Of a stretch of 64,000 nt of DNA, positions 55,760 through 64,000 are shown one piece after another; position 1 is the first letter of the stretch; each line of letters starts with the position of its first letter. The notes under the pieces were generated by a model. That model saw only the letters and a list, made by a program, of their open reading frames with translations. It searched no databases and had not been told where the DNA came from. The DNA comes from Leucobacter komagatae (lineage in GTDB: Bacteria; Actinomycetota; Actinomycetes; Actinomycetales; Microbacteriaceae). The DNA lies in the NCBI RefSeq assembly GCF_000834055.1, contig NZ_JXSQ01000011.1, positions 1 through 64,000 of the forward strand. The letters are read 5' to 3'. Both the position numbers and the translations under genes were made by a program.

Positions 55760-56371
55760 TCACGACGCTGACGCGAGTTTCGGCGTGAAGCCGTCGGCTG
55801 CCAGCCCGCTCCCGTCGTCGCTCCGGTCGTCGCCATTGCTTGCCGCGGGCGCCGCTGCGGCGCCGGGGCCAGCAGTCACCTGCGAGGGGGCCTGGGCGGG
55901 AGCGGTAGGCAAGCTGCCCGTGTCGGCCGTGTCGGCCGTGTCGGCCGCGTCGCCCGTGTCAGACGTGTCGCGCGAGCCGTTCGCCTCCGCTTTCTGGGTG
56001 GCGCCTGGCTCGACGCCGATCGTCTTCGTGAAGTAGGAGACGCCGAAGCGCATGTCGTGGCCGATCCCGTCGGCATCAATCTCAACCGACGTGCCCCGTT
56101 TCTCCTCGGTCTCCCACTGCCGCACGCGCAGCCTGCCAGCGACGACGACGCGGTCACCCTTGCGCAGCGACCGCTGCGCGTGCCTCGCGAGGCTGCGGAA
56201 GGTATTCACGGTAAACCAGTTCGGGTCTGCGTCGACCCATTCCTGCTTCTCGGCGTCGAAGCGCCGTTCGCCGCTCGCGAGTCTGAACGTGCAGAACTCG
56301 GCTCCTCCGGCCGGGGTGAAGAGCTTCGGGTCGGTCGCGACCTGGCCAATCGTGCTGAAGTGGTGTGACAT
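55760..56371 (-). CDS. ssb: Single-stranded DNA-binding protein paralogue
   Basis: A 203-residue protein with an OB fold (about 1-115: FCTFRLASGERRFDAEK, WFTVNTFRSLARHAQRSLRKGDRVVV, GRLRVRQWE). A low-complexity tail contains six D-T-A-like triplets. The acidic end typical of replicative SSB (DDIPF) is absent; it ends KLASAS. It is away from rpsF/rpsR, so this is probably a second SSB, perhaps for recombination or repair. Convergent with the Pr6Pr gene. Confidence 0.85.
   Translation of the reverse strand: MSHHFSTIGQVATDPKLFTPAGGAEFCTFRLASGERRFDAEKQEWVDADPNWFTVNTFRSLARHAQRSLRKGDRVVVAGRLRVRQWETEEKRGTSVEIDADGIGHDMRFGVSYFTKTIGVEPGATQKAEANGSRDTSDTGDAADTADTADTGSLPTAPAQAPSQVTAGPGAAAAPAASNGDDRSDDGSGLAADGFTPKLASAS
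55920..55973. repeat. 9-bp tandem repeat inside ssb
   Basis: Six 9-base units: three perfect copies of GTGTCGGCC followed by three degenerate ones. They encode Asp-Thr-Ala-type triplets in the tail of the SSB protein. Copy number may vary between strains without shifting the frame. Confidence 0.8.
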
Positions 56372-56609
56372 CTCTGCTCCTGTTCGCTTGGGGCCGCTTC
56401 GAGGCGGCGCCGCCGTCGCCGGGACCTGGGGATCCGCTGCGTGTGCTCAAGCTTGCGTCACGTCCCGCCTGGCGCCGGGCAACGACCGCGCAGTGTGGAC
56501 AAGATGGGGGCCGTCGCCTACGGCAGCGGCGTTGTGGAGAACATGCGCGCCAGCTGTGCCTCTGAGCTTCGGGTGCGCCAGGCAGCAGCCTGCCCATAGA
56601 CTTGGGGTC

Positions 56610-57092
56610 ATGGTTGTGAATCGAGCCCGCCGCGCAGGAGTAGCTGTAGCCGGATCCGTGCTTCTCGTTCTCGGGCTCGCCTCGTGCTCATTACTCGAGG
56701 GCCCAACACCCGCGACCCCTGACCGCCCACAGATCGAAACTCCCGCAGAACCCGCGGTCTTCGTCCCTGGCGGTTCAGCGCAGGAAAACCTGCCGTTCTT
56801 CCAAGAGCTCCTCCTCGGCTACGCCGCCGGCGAGCAGCCCATCCAGGGCCAGCCCATCGTTGAGGCGGTCGCGGCTGGCGGGTTCGACAAGGCCGACATG
56901 CAAGTGTCGTTTGACCAGTCGAAGACGAACCTCGAAGCCGATAGCATCTTCGTCGCCGTCCGCTCGGGGGAGACCTGCCTCATCGGGCAACTCATCCCCG
57001 AGACACGCGAGGTCGCAGCTCAGGCCGTCGACGCCGTCGGCCCAGAGCGCAACGTCTGCCTGATCGGGCAGACGCGCCCGATCGACTGGTAG
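56610..57092 (+). CDS. Lipoprotein, DUF6993-like
   Basis: A 160-residue exported protein. The signal peptide (NRARRAGVAVAGSVLLVLG) ends in the lipobox LASC, so Cys near residue 27 should be lipidated and cleaved by LspA. A Pro/Thr-rich spacer and a soluble domain of about 100 residues with two Cys (GETCLIGQ; NVCLIGQT) follow. The long frame upstream to 56052 is antisense to ssb; ATG 56610 follows TTGGGG. Family assignment is tentative. Confidence 0.8.
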   Translation: MVVNRARRAGVAVAGSVLLVLGLASCSLLEGPTPATPDRPQIETPAEPAVFVPGGSAQENLPFFQELLLGYAAGEQPIQGQPIVEAVAAGGFDKADMQVSFDQSKTNLEADSIFVAVRSGETCLIGQLIPETREVAAQAVDAVGPERNVCLIGQTRPIDW

Positions 57093-57147
57093 CCGCCCGG
57101 GGCTCCTCCGCCCAGCGTTTGGGCCGGCCGCCGGGGCAGAAGAGTCC

Positions 57148-57972
57148 CTAACCGAGGTCCCACAGCAGCCGGTAGTACGAGATGCGCTCCTGGTCGGGCT
57201 CGATGCCATACCCCTCGTAGACGAGGTGATCAAACCCTGGCCCGTGGTTCCAGTCAATGCTCCACGCGGCCACAGCGAGATCCGCCCAGCGATCCGCCAG
57301 ACCGAGCGAACCGAGATCGACGTGCGCCGCGAACTCGCCGTCAGCGCCGAGCAGCGTGTTCGGCGCGCAGGCATCGCCGTGGCAGACAACGAGGCGATCC
57401 ACCGCCGGCGGGTCGTGCAGCAGTGCACGCGCCGTAGCCACAGACAGCTCCCGGTAGTCATCGCTCCAGTCGGCCGGGCTCTCGCCCGAGGCGACGCGCT
57501 CCTCGAACCTGGCGATGCGTGCCGGGATGGCCCACTCAAACGGGCACTCCGCGACGGGGAGCAGTTCGTGGAGCGCACGGAGCCCAGCGCCGATCGCACG
57601 CGCAGCCGTTGCTGGCTCGGCGATCCACGTGGGCGCGACCGCAGACTCGCCGCTGAGCGCGCGGGTGATCAGCCAGGATCCACTGGCGTCTGCCCCGTGC
57701 GCGAGCACCTCGGGCACCGCGGCGCCGTGTCGGCGCGCCCAGGCGAGGCGCTCGGCCTCCGCGGCAAGATCGAGTTCGGGTGTGCCGGCAGCAACCCACT
57801 TGATGTAGCTCGCCGCAGCCCCGTCAGCGCCGCCGTCGCGAAAGGTTAACCCGCCGAGCCCGTTCACCCAGACGGGCACGAGCTCGCGCCCACCGGTGAG
57901 CGCGGCGACCCGCGGCGGAACGGCAACGGGGCCGGTGGGGATCTCAGCGACGGGTTCTGGGTACTCACTCAC
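57148..57972 (-). CDS. APH(3')-like aminoglycoside phosphotransferase
   Basis: A 274-residue kinase-like protein. LVVCHGDACAPNTLL (catalytic Asp and Asn), HVDLGSLGLADRWADLAVA (metal Asp) and the C-terminal YYRLLWDLG mirror the order in APH(3') enzymes, which phosphorylate kanamycin-type drugs. Other members of this fold act on other small molecules, so activity on drugs is not proven. GTG 57972 is chosen because the frame to 58068 crosses the ettA promoter region. Codon use matches its neighbours, so I see no sign of recent transfer. Confidence 0.78.
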   Translation of the reverse strand: MSEYPEPVAEIPTGPVAVPPRVAALTGGRELVPVWVNGLGGLTFRDGGADGAAASYIKWVAAGTPELDLAAEAERLAWARRHGAAVPEVLAHGADASGSWLITRALSGESAVAPTWIAEPATAARAIGAGLRALHELLPVAECPFEWAIPARIARFEERVASGESPADWSDDYRELSVATARALLHDPPAVDRLVVCHGDACAPNTLLGADGEFAAHVDLGSLGLADRWADLAVAAWSIDWNHGPGFDHLVYEGYGIEPDQERISYYRLLWDLG

Positions 57973-58112
57973 GCAGGCGAGCCTACGCCACAGACACCGA
58001 GCGGCAGGAAGATATCTCAGACACCGCCGAGCCACTGACCGGGTAGAGTAGTCCGCGATACATTCCACTTTTGTGAAACAGGGAGTTCGGGGCGCTCGCG
58101 CCCGGAAAACAT

Positions 58113-59792
58113 ATGGCTGAATACATTTACCAGATGAGCCGCGCGCGCAAGGCAGTCGGCGAAAAGCTGATCCTTGACGACGTATCGATGTCGTTCCTGC
58201 CGGGAGCGAAGATCGGCATGGTCGGCCCGAACGGCGCCGGCAAGTCGACGATCCTCAAGATCATGGCAGGCATGGACACACCGTCGAACGGCGAGGCGAT
58301 GCTGTCGCCCGGCTACACGGTTGGCATCCTCATGCAGGAGCCAGTGCTCGACGAGACAAAGACGGTACTCGAGAACATCGAAGACGGCATCGCGATCAAG
58401 GCGAAGCTCGACCGGTTCAACGAGATCTCCGCGCTGATGGCCGAGCCAGACGCAGACTTCGACACCCTGCTCGCCGAGATGGGCACGCTGCAGGAAGACA
58501 TCGACGCCGCTGACGGCTGGGATCTCGACAACCAGCTCGCACAGGCCATGGATGCGCTCCGCACGCCCCCAGGCGACGCCGAGGTTGGCCCGCTCTCCGG
58601 TGGTGAGAAGCGCCGCGTTGCCCTCACCAAGCTGCTGCTCCAGAAGCCAGACCTGCTGCTCCTCGACGAGCCAACTAACCACCTTGACGCCGAGAGCGTG
58701 CTCTGGCTCGAGCAGCACCTGCAGAAGTACCACGGCGCCGTCATCGCGATCACGCACGATAGGTACTTCCTCGACAACGTTGCTGAGTGGATCGCCGAGG
58801 TCGACCGCGGTCGCCTCATCGGCTACGAGGGCAACTACTCGACATACCTCGAGAAGAAGGCCGAGCGACTCGACGTCCAGGGTAAGAAGGACCAGAAGCT
58901 CGCTCGCCGTCTGAAGGACGAGCTCGAGTGGGTTCGCTCGAACACGAAGGGCCGCCAGGCGAAGTCGAAGGCGCGTCTTGCGCGCTACGAGGAAATGGCG
59001 ACGGAGGCCGAGCGCACGAAGAAGCTCGACTTCGAAGAGATCCAGATCCCCGCTGGCCCGCGCCTTGGCAACATCGTCATCGAGGCGAAGGATCTCAAGA
59101 AGGGCTTTGGCGACCGCGTGCTCATCGACGGTCTCTCGTTCAGCCTCCCGCCGAACGGCATCGTCGGCGTCATCGGCCCGAACGGCGTCGGTAAGACGAC
59201 CCTGTTCAAGACGATCGTCGGCCTCGAGCCGCTCGATTCCGGCGATCTGAAGATCGGCGAGACCGTGAAGATCAGCTACGTGGATCAGAACCGCGCGAAC
59301 ATCGACCCGAACAAGTCGCTGTGGGAGGTCGTGAGCGAGGGCCTCGACATCATCACGGTCGGCAAGACCGAGATCCCGTCGCGCGCGTACGTCTCGAAGT
59401 TCGGCTTCAAGGGACCTGACCAGCAGAAGAAGGCCGGCGTGCTGTCGGGCGGTGAGCGCAACCGGTTGAACCTCGCGCTCACGCTCAAGCAGGGCGGCAA
59501 CCTGCTGCTCCTCGATGAGCCCACCAACGACCTTGACGTTGAGACGCTGCAGTCGCTTGAGAACGCGCTGCTCGAGTTCCCCGGTTGCGCCGTGGTCATC
59601 ACCCACGATCGCTGGTTCCTCGACCGCATCGCGACCCACATCCTCGCCTACGAGGGCACGGATGAGAACCCGGCCGACTGGCACTGGTTCGAGGGCAACT
59701 TCGAATCCTACGAGGCCAACAAGGTTGAGCGCCTCGGTGCTGATGCGGCGAAGCCGTCGCGCAGCCACTACCGTAAGCTCACCCGCGACTAG
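58113..59792 (+). CDS. ettA: ABC-F translation factor EttA
   Basis: A soluble ABC-F ATPase that gates the ribosome E site in response to energy level. The 559-residue protein has two ATP-binding cassettes: Walker A GPNGAGKST (about 39-47) and GPNGVGKTT (about 356-364), signatures LSGGEKRRV and LSGGERNR, and Walker B DEPTNHLD and DEPTNDLD. The linker and arm regions (LEWVRSNTKGRQAKSKARL) match EttA rather than resistance ABC-Fs. It has no membrane domain. Confidence 0.95.
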   Translation: MAEYIYQMSRARKAVGEKLILDDVSMSFLPGAKIGMVGPNGAGKSTILKIMAGMDTPSNGEAMLSPGYTVGILMQEPVLDETKTVLENIEDGIAIKAKLDRFNEISALMAEPDADFDTLLAEMGTLQEDIDAADGWDLDNQLAQAMDALRTPPGDAEVGPLSGGEKRRVALTKLLLQKPDLLLLDEPTNHLDAESVLWLEQHLQKYHGAVIAITHDRYFLDNVAEWIAEVDRGRLIGYEGNYSTYLEKKAERLDVQGKKDQKLARRLKDELEWVRSNTKGRQAKSKARLARYEEMATEAERTKKLDFEEIQIPAGPRLGNIVIEAKDLKKGFGDRVLIDGLSFSLPPNGIVGVIGPNGVGKTTLFKTIVGLEPLDSGDLKIGETVKISYVDQNRANIDPNKSLWEVVSEGLDIITVGKTEIPSRAYVSKFGFKGPDQQKKAGVLSGGERNRLNLALTLKQGGNLLLLDEPTNDLDVETLQSLENALLEFPGCAVVITHDRWFLDRIATHILAYEGTDENPADWHWFEGNFESYEANKVERLGADAAKPSRSHYRKLTRD

Positions 59793-59893
59793 GTTGCGCT
59801 GCTGTGCCCGCGAGCTTCGGCCCGCGGGCACAGCTGTTTGTGCGCCGCGAAGGATCGGTGCGAACGGGTCGCTGGCCTGGAAGGATAGAGATC

Positions 59894-60361
59894 ATGGCAC
59901 GAGCACACGTTGAGCTGCAGCTGCGCTGGGGCGACCAGGATGCCTACGGGCACGTGAATAACGTCGCATACGCGCGCCTGCTCGAGGAGGCGCGCGTTCG
60001 CGCGCTGTGGATGGGTGCAGCGGTCGAGGAAACCGGCCTCGAACGGCACTTCAATGCTGGTGGGGCGGGTGACCAGAAGATGCTCGTTGCGAGCCAGCAC
60101 ATCGAGTACGTGCGCGTGCTCGACTACTCGGTGCGCCCGGTCGTCGTCGAGATGTGGATCGGGAAGCTCGGCGGAGCGAACCTCGAGATCCACTGCGAGA
60201 TCCTCGACGGTGCCGCAGCCGACCGCACGGTCGTCGCGCGCGCGATCACGGTGGCCGTCATGGTTGATTCGGTGACGATGCGCCCGTCGCGCATCACGGA
60301 TGCCGCCCGCGACGCCGTCGCGGCGTGGACGGATGAGCCGCTCAGGCTGCGCCGAGGTTAG
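59894..60361 (+). CDS. Acyl-CoA thioesterase, 4HBT hot-dog type
   Basis: A 155-residue hot-dog thioesterase. The N-terminus LRWGDQDAYGHVNNVAYARL carries the catalytic Asp (residue about 15) and HVNN of the 4-hydroxybenzoyl-CoA thioesterase family. ATG 59894 follows AAGGA. Its stop TAG overlaps the stop of the convergent tesB-like gene. Confidence 0.88.
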   Translation: MARAHVELQLRWGDQDAYGHVNNVAYARLLEEARVRALWMGAAVEETGLERHFNAGGAGDQKMLVASQHIEYVRVLDYSVRPVVVEMWIGKLGGANLEIHCEILDGAAADRTVVARAITVAVMVDSVTMRPSRITDAARDAVAAWTDEPLRLRRG

Positions 60362-61254
60362 CGGGGGAGCCGGATCATCGACTCCTGCGAGACGCTCGCA
60401 ACGAGGTCGCCTGCCCTGTTGTAGAAGCGACCGTGCGCGAGGCCGCGACCGCCCTGCGCGGTCGGGGATTCCAGCTCGTACAGCAGCCACTCGTCGACCC
60501 TGAACGAGCGGTGGAACCACATGCTGTGGTCAAGGCTCGCTGCACTCATGCCTGGTGTTGCCCACGGGATACCGTGTTGGCGTGCAACCGGCTCGAGCAG
60601 GAGGTAGTCGCTGGCAAAGGCAAGCGCTGCGGAGTGCAGCGGCTGACCGCCGTCGAGCGGCTCGCGGCTGCGCAGCCACACGCGCTGGGTGTTCGTGCGC
60701 TCACTCACCGCCATGATGAGGTCGGATTCTGCGTAGCGGAAGTCGAACGGCCGGTTGAGCACCCAGGAGTTGCGTGGATCGCCGGTGAGGTGCCCATACT
60801 TTTCCCACACGGTGGGGAGGTCTTCTGGCTGCGCAACGGTGGACATGTCGAAGGACTCTTGGTGTTCGATGCCCTCCTCGACGCCCTGATACGAGGCGAT
60901 GAGCGACATGAGTACGTTGCCGCCCTGGTATGCCTGCGCCCTGCGCGTTGAGAACGAGCGCCCATCGTGGAGCCGCGCGATCTCAAAGGTCATGGGAACG
61001 TTGCTGTCGCCGGGCCGGACGAAGTAGCCGTGCATGGAGTGGATCTCGCGCCCCTCTGGCGCGGTGAGGCCCGCGGCGACGAGCGCCTGACCGAGTACCT
61101 GGCCGCCGAACGCGCGGCCGTGCGGCGTCGGCATGGCCGGCCCGGTGAAAATGTCGTAGTGGGTGCGGGCCTCGGTGGAGGCCAGCGCGAGCATCTCAGC
61201 GAGGTTCGGCGCAGGAAAATCGAGCACAGGAGTGTTCTTCACCGTGTCAGTCAT
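60358..61254 (-). CDS. tesB: Acyl-CoA thioesterase II
   Basis: A 298-residue double hot-dog thioesterase hydrolysing acyl-CoA. Seen are RAFGGQVLGQALVAAG (first hot dog), HSMHGYFVRPGDSNVPM, ARLHDGRSFSTRRAQAYQGG and a C-terminal half with LDHSMWFHRSFRVDEWLLY. Catalytic residues of TesB (Asp, Thr/Ser, Gln) fit SLDHSMWFH and the region after it. It overlaps its convergent neighbour by 4 nt. Confidence 0.92.
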   Translation of the reverse strand: MTDTVKNTPVLDFPAPNLAEMLALASTEARTHYDIFTGPAMPTPHGRAFGGQVLGQALVAAGLTAPEGREIHSMHGYFVRPGDSNVPMTFEIARLHDGRSFSTRRAQAYQGGNVLMSLIASYQGVEEGIEHQESFDMSTVAQPEDLPTVWEKYGHLTGDPRNSWVLNRPFDFRYAESDLIMAVSERTNTQRVWLRSREPLDGGQPLHSAALAFASDYLLLEPVARQHGIPWATPGMSAASLDHSMWFHRSFRVDEWLLYELESPTAQGGRGLAHGRFYNRAGDLVASVSQESMIRLPR

Positions 61255-61316
61255 CCTGTCAGTCTAGGGCGCGTCAGTGGAGCCACTGCCAAACATGCGG
61301 GGCTAGGCTTAAAGCG

Positions 61317-61979
61317 ATGACTGCACACACCCTCACCCTAGGCCTCGCCGATCAGGCAACCCGAGACGACCTGCAGAACTATCTTGGTCGACTCGCCCGC
61401 TTCGGAGAGCCGGAGGTACGGCTCCAAACCCGTGGCAGCGTGCTTGCCGTGTATGGCTGCACGCAGGCGCCGCTCGGGATTATGGACGAGTCTCCCGTCG
61501 TGCTCGTGATGCGCGCATTCCCGCTGTCTGACACGCCCGAATCCCCTGTGGATACCGTCGTCGAGGTGCGCTCGCTCACCGACCGGCTCGCCAGAGCCGA
61601 GTCGGGGTTGGCGCTCGCCATGCCCGACGTGACCGTATCCGCTGCATGGAGCGGCGTGCTTCCGCCGCTTTCCGGCTGGGAGGCGCGCGGTGAAATCGAC
61701 GCTGGATCGCTCGCCGTTGTCGCGGCTGAGGGCATGGCCCGAGTCGCTGAGGGTGTCCCTGCCGACGCCGGCGATCCCGTCGTGCAGAAGGTGCGCAGAG
61801 CGGTGTGGGGCAGCGAGATTGCCCCAGGGATTCCCGCTGCTGCGGCCTTCGCCGCAGAGGGGCTAGGGTTCCTCGCCGGCGTTGACCGCCTGACGGTTTC
61901 GGGGAGCAGGGCGTGGACGCGGATGAGTAGCCGTAACGGTCATGTCATCTTGCGGCGGGGTGTTGGCCTCATGGGCTAG
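61317..61979 (+). CDS. Conserved hypothetical protein
   Basis: I do not recognise a family. It is a 220-residue soluble protein without signal peptide or long helices, Ala/Val/Gly-rich, with an N-terminal half LGLADQATRDDLQNYLGRL and a C-terminal half rich in Val/Gly (GVDRLTVSGSRAWTRM). No metal or nucleotide motif is seen. It lies 31 nt before rpoZ, where gmk usually is in actinobacteria, but it shows no kinase P-loop. Confidence 0.7.
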   Translation: MTAHTLTLGLADQATRDDLQNYLGRLARFGEPEVRLQTRGSVLAVYGCTQAPLGIMDESPVVLVMRAFPLSDTPESPVDTVVEVRSLTDRLARAESGLALAMPDVTVSAAWSGVLPPLSGWEARGEIDAGSLAVVAAEGMARVAEGVPADAGDPVVQKVRRAVWGSEIAPGIPAAAAFAAEGLGFLAGVDRLTVSGSRAWTRMSSRNGHVILRRGVGLMG

Positions 61980-62010
61980 ACTGAATGGGTCTATCTAGAG
62001 GAGTTATTTC

Positions 62011-62262
62011 ATGGCTAATGTCAACGGCATCATCGACCCACCGATCGACGATCTGCTCGCCAAGGTGGACTCGAAGTACGCCCTCGTGGTTTTCGCTGCT
62101 CAGCGCGCGCGCCAGATCAACGATTACTACACCGATCTGCACGACGGAAACCTCTTCGACAACGTCGGCCCGCTCGTTGACTCGTCTGTCGACGACAAGC
62201 CGCTGTCGATCGCTCTCCACGAGATCGTCGAGGGCAAGCTGCAGATGACGCCAAAGGCGTAA
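62011..62262 (+). CDS. rpoZ: RNA polymerase omega subunit
   Basis: Small subunit that helps assemble RNA polymerase. The 83-residue protein has [26 protein letters not shown] split as [19 protein letters not shown] and RARQINDYY, then [15 protein letters not shown], all typical of the actinobacterial omega. GAGGAG precedes the ATG at proper spacing. Followed by a hairpin and then metK. Confidence 0.95.
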   Translation: MANVNGIIDPPIDDLLAKVDSKYALVVFAAQRARQINDYYTDLHDGNLFDNVGPLVDSSVDDKPLSIALHEIVEGKLQMTPKA

Positions 62263-62277
62263 CTGCGTTCAGTGTCG

Positions 62278-62312
62278 GTGGCGCCGGATACCCTTACTGG
62301 TACCGGCGCCAC
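62278..62312 (+). terminator. Hairpin between rpoZ and metK
   Basis: GTGGCGCCGG pairs perfectly with CCGGCGCCAC, and inside it TACC pairs with GGTA around a CTTACT loop, with one unpaired A. Seven T follow 20 bases later. It could end the rpoZ transcript partly, or be part of the metK leader. Confidence 0.5.
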
Positions 62313-62370
62313 AGCTATTCTTAGGCCAGCATTTTTTTGGCCGTACCGCTTAACTATTCGAGGAGCATCC

Positions 62371-63558
62371 GTGCTGCGACAGTTCACGTCCGAGTCCGTC
62401 ACCGAGGGTCACCCAGACAAGATCTGTGACCGCATATCTGACTCGATCCTTGACGCGATGCTCGAGCAGGATCCCGGAGCGCGCGTGGCCGTCGAAACCC
62501 TGGTGACGACGGGCCTTGTGCACGTCGCGGGCGAGGTGTCGACGAGCGGCTATGTTGAGATTCCGCAGCTCGTACGTGACACGATCCGCGAGATTGGTTA
62601 CACGAGCTCCGAGATGGGCTTCGACGCCTCTTCGTGCGGTGTTTCGGTGTCGATCGGGCAGCAGTCGCCCGAGATTGCCGACGGCGTTGGCGTCTCGCTC
62701 GAGGTGCGCGAGGGCAGCGACGATGATGCGCTCAGCGCGCAGGGCGCAGGCGACCAGGGCATAATGTTTGGCTTCGCAACCGACGAAACCCCCGAGCTGC
62801 AGCCGCTCCCGAGCTGGCTGTCGCACCGCTTTGCTGAGCGCCTCACCGAGGTGCGCAAGGCCGGGATCATCCCTGAGCTTCGGCCCGACGGCAAGACCCA
62901 GGTCACCATCGGCTACGACGGCGACCGCCCAGCCGCGATCGAGGCCGTCGTCGTTTCGACGCAGCACGCCGCGAGCCTGTCGGTGCCTGCGCTGCGCGAG
63001 GTCATCGCGCGCGAGGTCATCAAGCCGGTACTCGAGCTTGTCGATCTGCCGAGTGCTGATGCCGAGTTCTTCATCAACCCTGCAGGCCCGTTCGTCGTTG
63101 GCGGCCCGATGGGTGACGCTGGCCTCACCGGCCGCAAGATCATCATTGACACCTACGGCGGGGCGAGCCGTCACGGCGGTGGCGCGTTCAGCGGCAAGGA
63201 CCCGTCGAAGGTTGACCGCTCGGCCGCCTACGCGATGCGTTGGGTAGCGAAGCACGTCGTGCGTGCCGGTCTCGCTCGCCGCGCCGAGCTGCAGGTCGCC
63301 TACGCGATCGGACGCGCGCGTCCGGTTGGTCTGTACGTTGAAACGTTTGGCACGGAGACCGTTCCGACCGAGCGAATCGAAGCCGCGGTGCGTGAGGTAT
63401 TCGACCTGCGTCCCCTCGCCATCATTCGCGACCTGAACCTGCTCCGCCCAATCTACGCGCAGACAAGCGCATACGGCCACTTCGGCCGCGAGCTGCCAGA
63501 TTTCACCTGGGAAGCGACGCCACGGGTAGCGGAGCTCCGCGCAGCAGCCGGCCTGTAG
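62371..63558 (+). CDS. metK: S-adenosylmethionine synthetase
   Basis: Makes S-adenosylmethionine from methionine and ATP. The 395-residue protein has [20 protein letters not shown] (about 4-23), [38 protein letters not shown] and [22 protein letters not shown] 62371 with CGAGGAG upstream is chosen; the frame to 62272 includes the hairpin. Confidence 0.97.
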   Translation: MLRQFTSESVTEGHPDKICDRISDSILDAMLEQDPGARVAVETLVTTGLVHVAGEVSTSGYVEIPQLVRDTIREIGYTSSEMGFDASSCGVSVSIGQQSPEIADGVGVSLEVREGSDDDALSAQGAGDQGIMFGFATDETPELQPLPSWLSHRFAERLTEVRKAGIIPELRPDGKTQVTIGYDGDRPAAIEAVVVSTQHAASLSVPALREVIAREVIKPVLELVDLPSADAEFFINPAGPFVVGGPMGDAGLTGRKIIIDTYGGASRHGGGAFSGKDPSKVDRSAAYAMRWVAKHVVRAGLARRAELQVAYAIGRARPVGLYVETFGTETVPTERIEAAVREVFDLRPLAIIRDLNLLRPIYAQTSAYGHFGRELPDFTWEATPRVAELRAAAGL

Positions 63559-63580
63559 GCCGCGGGAGCCGAGGTGGGGA

Positions 63581-64000
63581 GTGATCGACGAGGCAACGCC
63601 TGGCGGGGACGCTACAGCGCAGTCGCACGCCGCTGATGCGGTGGGCGCGTCCGCCGCGCCCCCTGAGGCTGCCACCGAGCGATGCAGCTGCCTCGACGCT
63701 GAAGCGCCCAACGGCCGCCAGGTGGCTGAAGTGCTGCTTGACTCAGCGCTCCCACAACTCGACCATCTCTTTGACTACGCCGTACCCGAGGAACTCGCGG
63801 GGGAGCTGCGTGTCGGTCAACGGGTCCGCGTGCCGTTTCGAAATCAGCAGCGCAAAGCCTTCGGGTATGTCATTGGGTTTGCTGAGGCGAGCAGCTTCGG
63901 GGGCGAACTCTCTCCCATCGCCGACATCGTGAGCCCGGTGCCCCAGCTCGCGCCAGAGATTTGGCAGCTCGCCCGAGCGGTTGCCGACCGTGCTGGCGGA
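63581..64000 (+). CDS. priA: Primosomal protein PriA, N-terminal part (runs off the window)
   Basis: PriA restarts stalled replication forks. The first 140 codons are present. After a 45-residue Ala/Pro/Cys-containing extension comes the PriA DNA-binding start (VAEVLLDSALPQLDHLFDYA, VGQRVRVPFRNQQRKAFGYV). GTG 63581 follows GAGGTGGGGA. The gene is not terminated in the window, so helicase motifs cannot be checked. In actinobacteria priA often lacks helicase motifs. It lies 22 nt after metK, the usual order. Confidence 0.88.
   Translation, partial: MIDEATPGGDATAQSHAADAVGASAAPPEAATERCSCLDAEAPNGRQVAEVLLDSALPQLDHLFDYAVPEELAGELRVGQRVRVPFRNQQRKAFGYVIGFAEASSFGGELSPIADIVSPVPQLAPEIWQLARAVADRAGG

Noticed and set aside
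55920-55973. CRISPR-like array
   Set aside because: The 9-base units are contiguous without spacers and lie in frame in the ssb coding region, so this is a coding tandem repeat.
58017-59831. A 604-codon open frame antisense to ettA, and similar long ones antisense to the MFS gene (1501-2982), mrpA (4434-5897), aceB (10219-11616), ramB (11889-13271) and murC/ftsQ (43189-44703)
   Set aside because: Each mirrors a clearly identified gene, has no ribosome site or known motif, and shows shadow-frame composition.
62263-62370. SAM riboswitch before metK
   Set aside because: The gap is only about 108 bases, holds one simple hairpin and a T-run, and I cannot recognise the conserved core of any SAM riboswitch class.

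Overview
The window is chromosomal DNA from a high-GC Gram-positive actinobacterium. The gene content (MraZ/FtsZ/SepF/Wag31 division genes without ftsA or mreB, a GarA-type FHA protein, a PASTA kinase next to an Rv2175c-like protein, a mycothiol-dependent-type DinB protein, EttA) and the GC-rich codon use fit Microbacteriaceae. Leucobacter is my best guess, from protein flavour only and not from any search. I see no prophage, insertion sequence, CRISPR array or tRNA.

Layout. 1-440: 5S rRNA and its terminator(s), the tail of an rRNA operon. 440-3130: glutaminase and a 14-helix-type MFS pump. 3300-9680: a complete Mrp Na+/H+ antiporter operon in which A and B are fused, followed by C, D, E, F and G. 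9850-13200: malate synthase, divergent from a RamB-type regulator. 13400-15270: garA and two MerR regulators equivalent to the mycobacterial Rv1827/Rv1828/Rv1830 genes. 15430-18120: a DinB-type protein, an orphan ParA, peptide deformylase and a small membrane protein. 18180-28600: acyl-CoA ligase, acyltransferase, DAHP synthase, PknL-type kinase, its small DNA-binding neighbour, an internalin-like wall protein, polyprenyl synthase and a DUF3040 protein. This order resembles the region beside the mycobacterial division cluster.

28900-48320 is the division and cell wall (dcw) cluster: mraZ, rsmH, ftsL, ftsI, murE, murF, mraY, murD, ftsW, murG, an inserted MFS gene, murC, ftsQ, ftsZ, a yggS-type gene, sepF, a yggT-type gene and wag31. 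Next come a single ORF joining LspA to an RluD-type pseudouridine synthase, then dnaE, nadE, msrA, a Pr6Pr membrane protein, an ssb paralogue, a lipoprotein, an APH(3')-like kinase, ettA, two thioesterases, rpoZ, metK and the start of priA (cut by the window end).

The genes form linked circuits. GarA and the PASTA kinase connect Ser/Thr phosphorylation with central metabolism and growth. The MerR pair sits close to a control motif also found upstream of ftsZ. MraZ has boxes on both strands of its own promoter region. The most interesting observations are: (1) a 17-bp element, 16 positions identical, in front of both the second MerR gene and ftsZ, which are 30 kb apart; (2) MraZ-like boxes in two opposed clusters; (3) the LspA-RluD fusion, which keeps a usable internal start; (4) an MFS transporter lodged between murG and murC; (5) a frameshift separating the N-terminal tail of ftsQ; (6) a MurE motif unlike the DAP-specific one. 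None is an obvious new defence or mobile system; the rest is ordinary housekeeping DNA.
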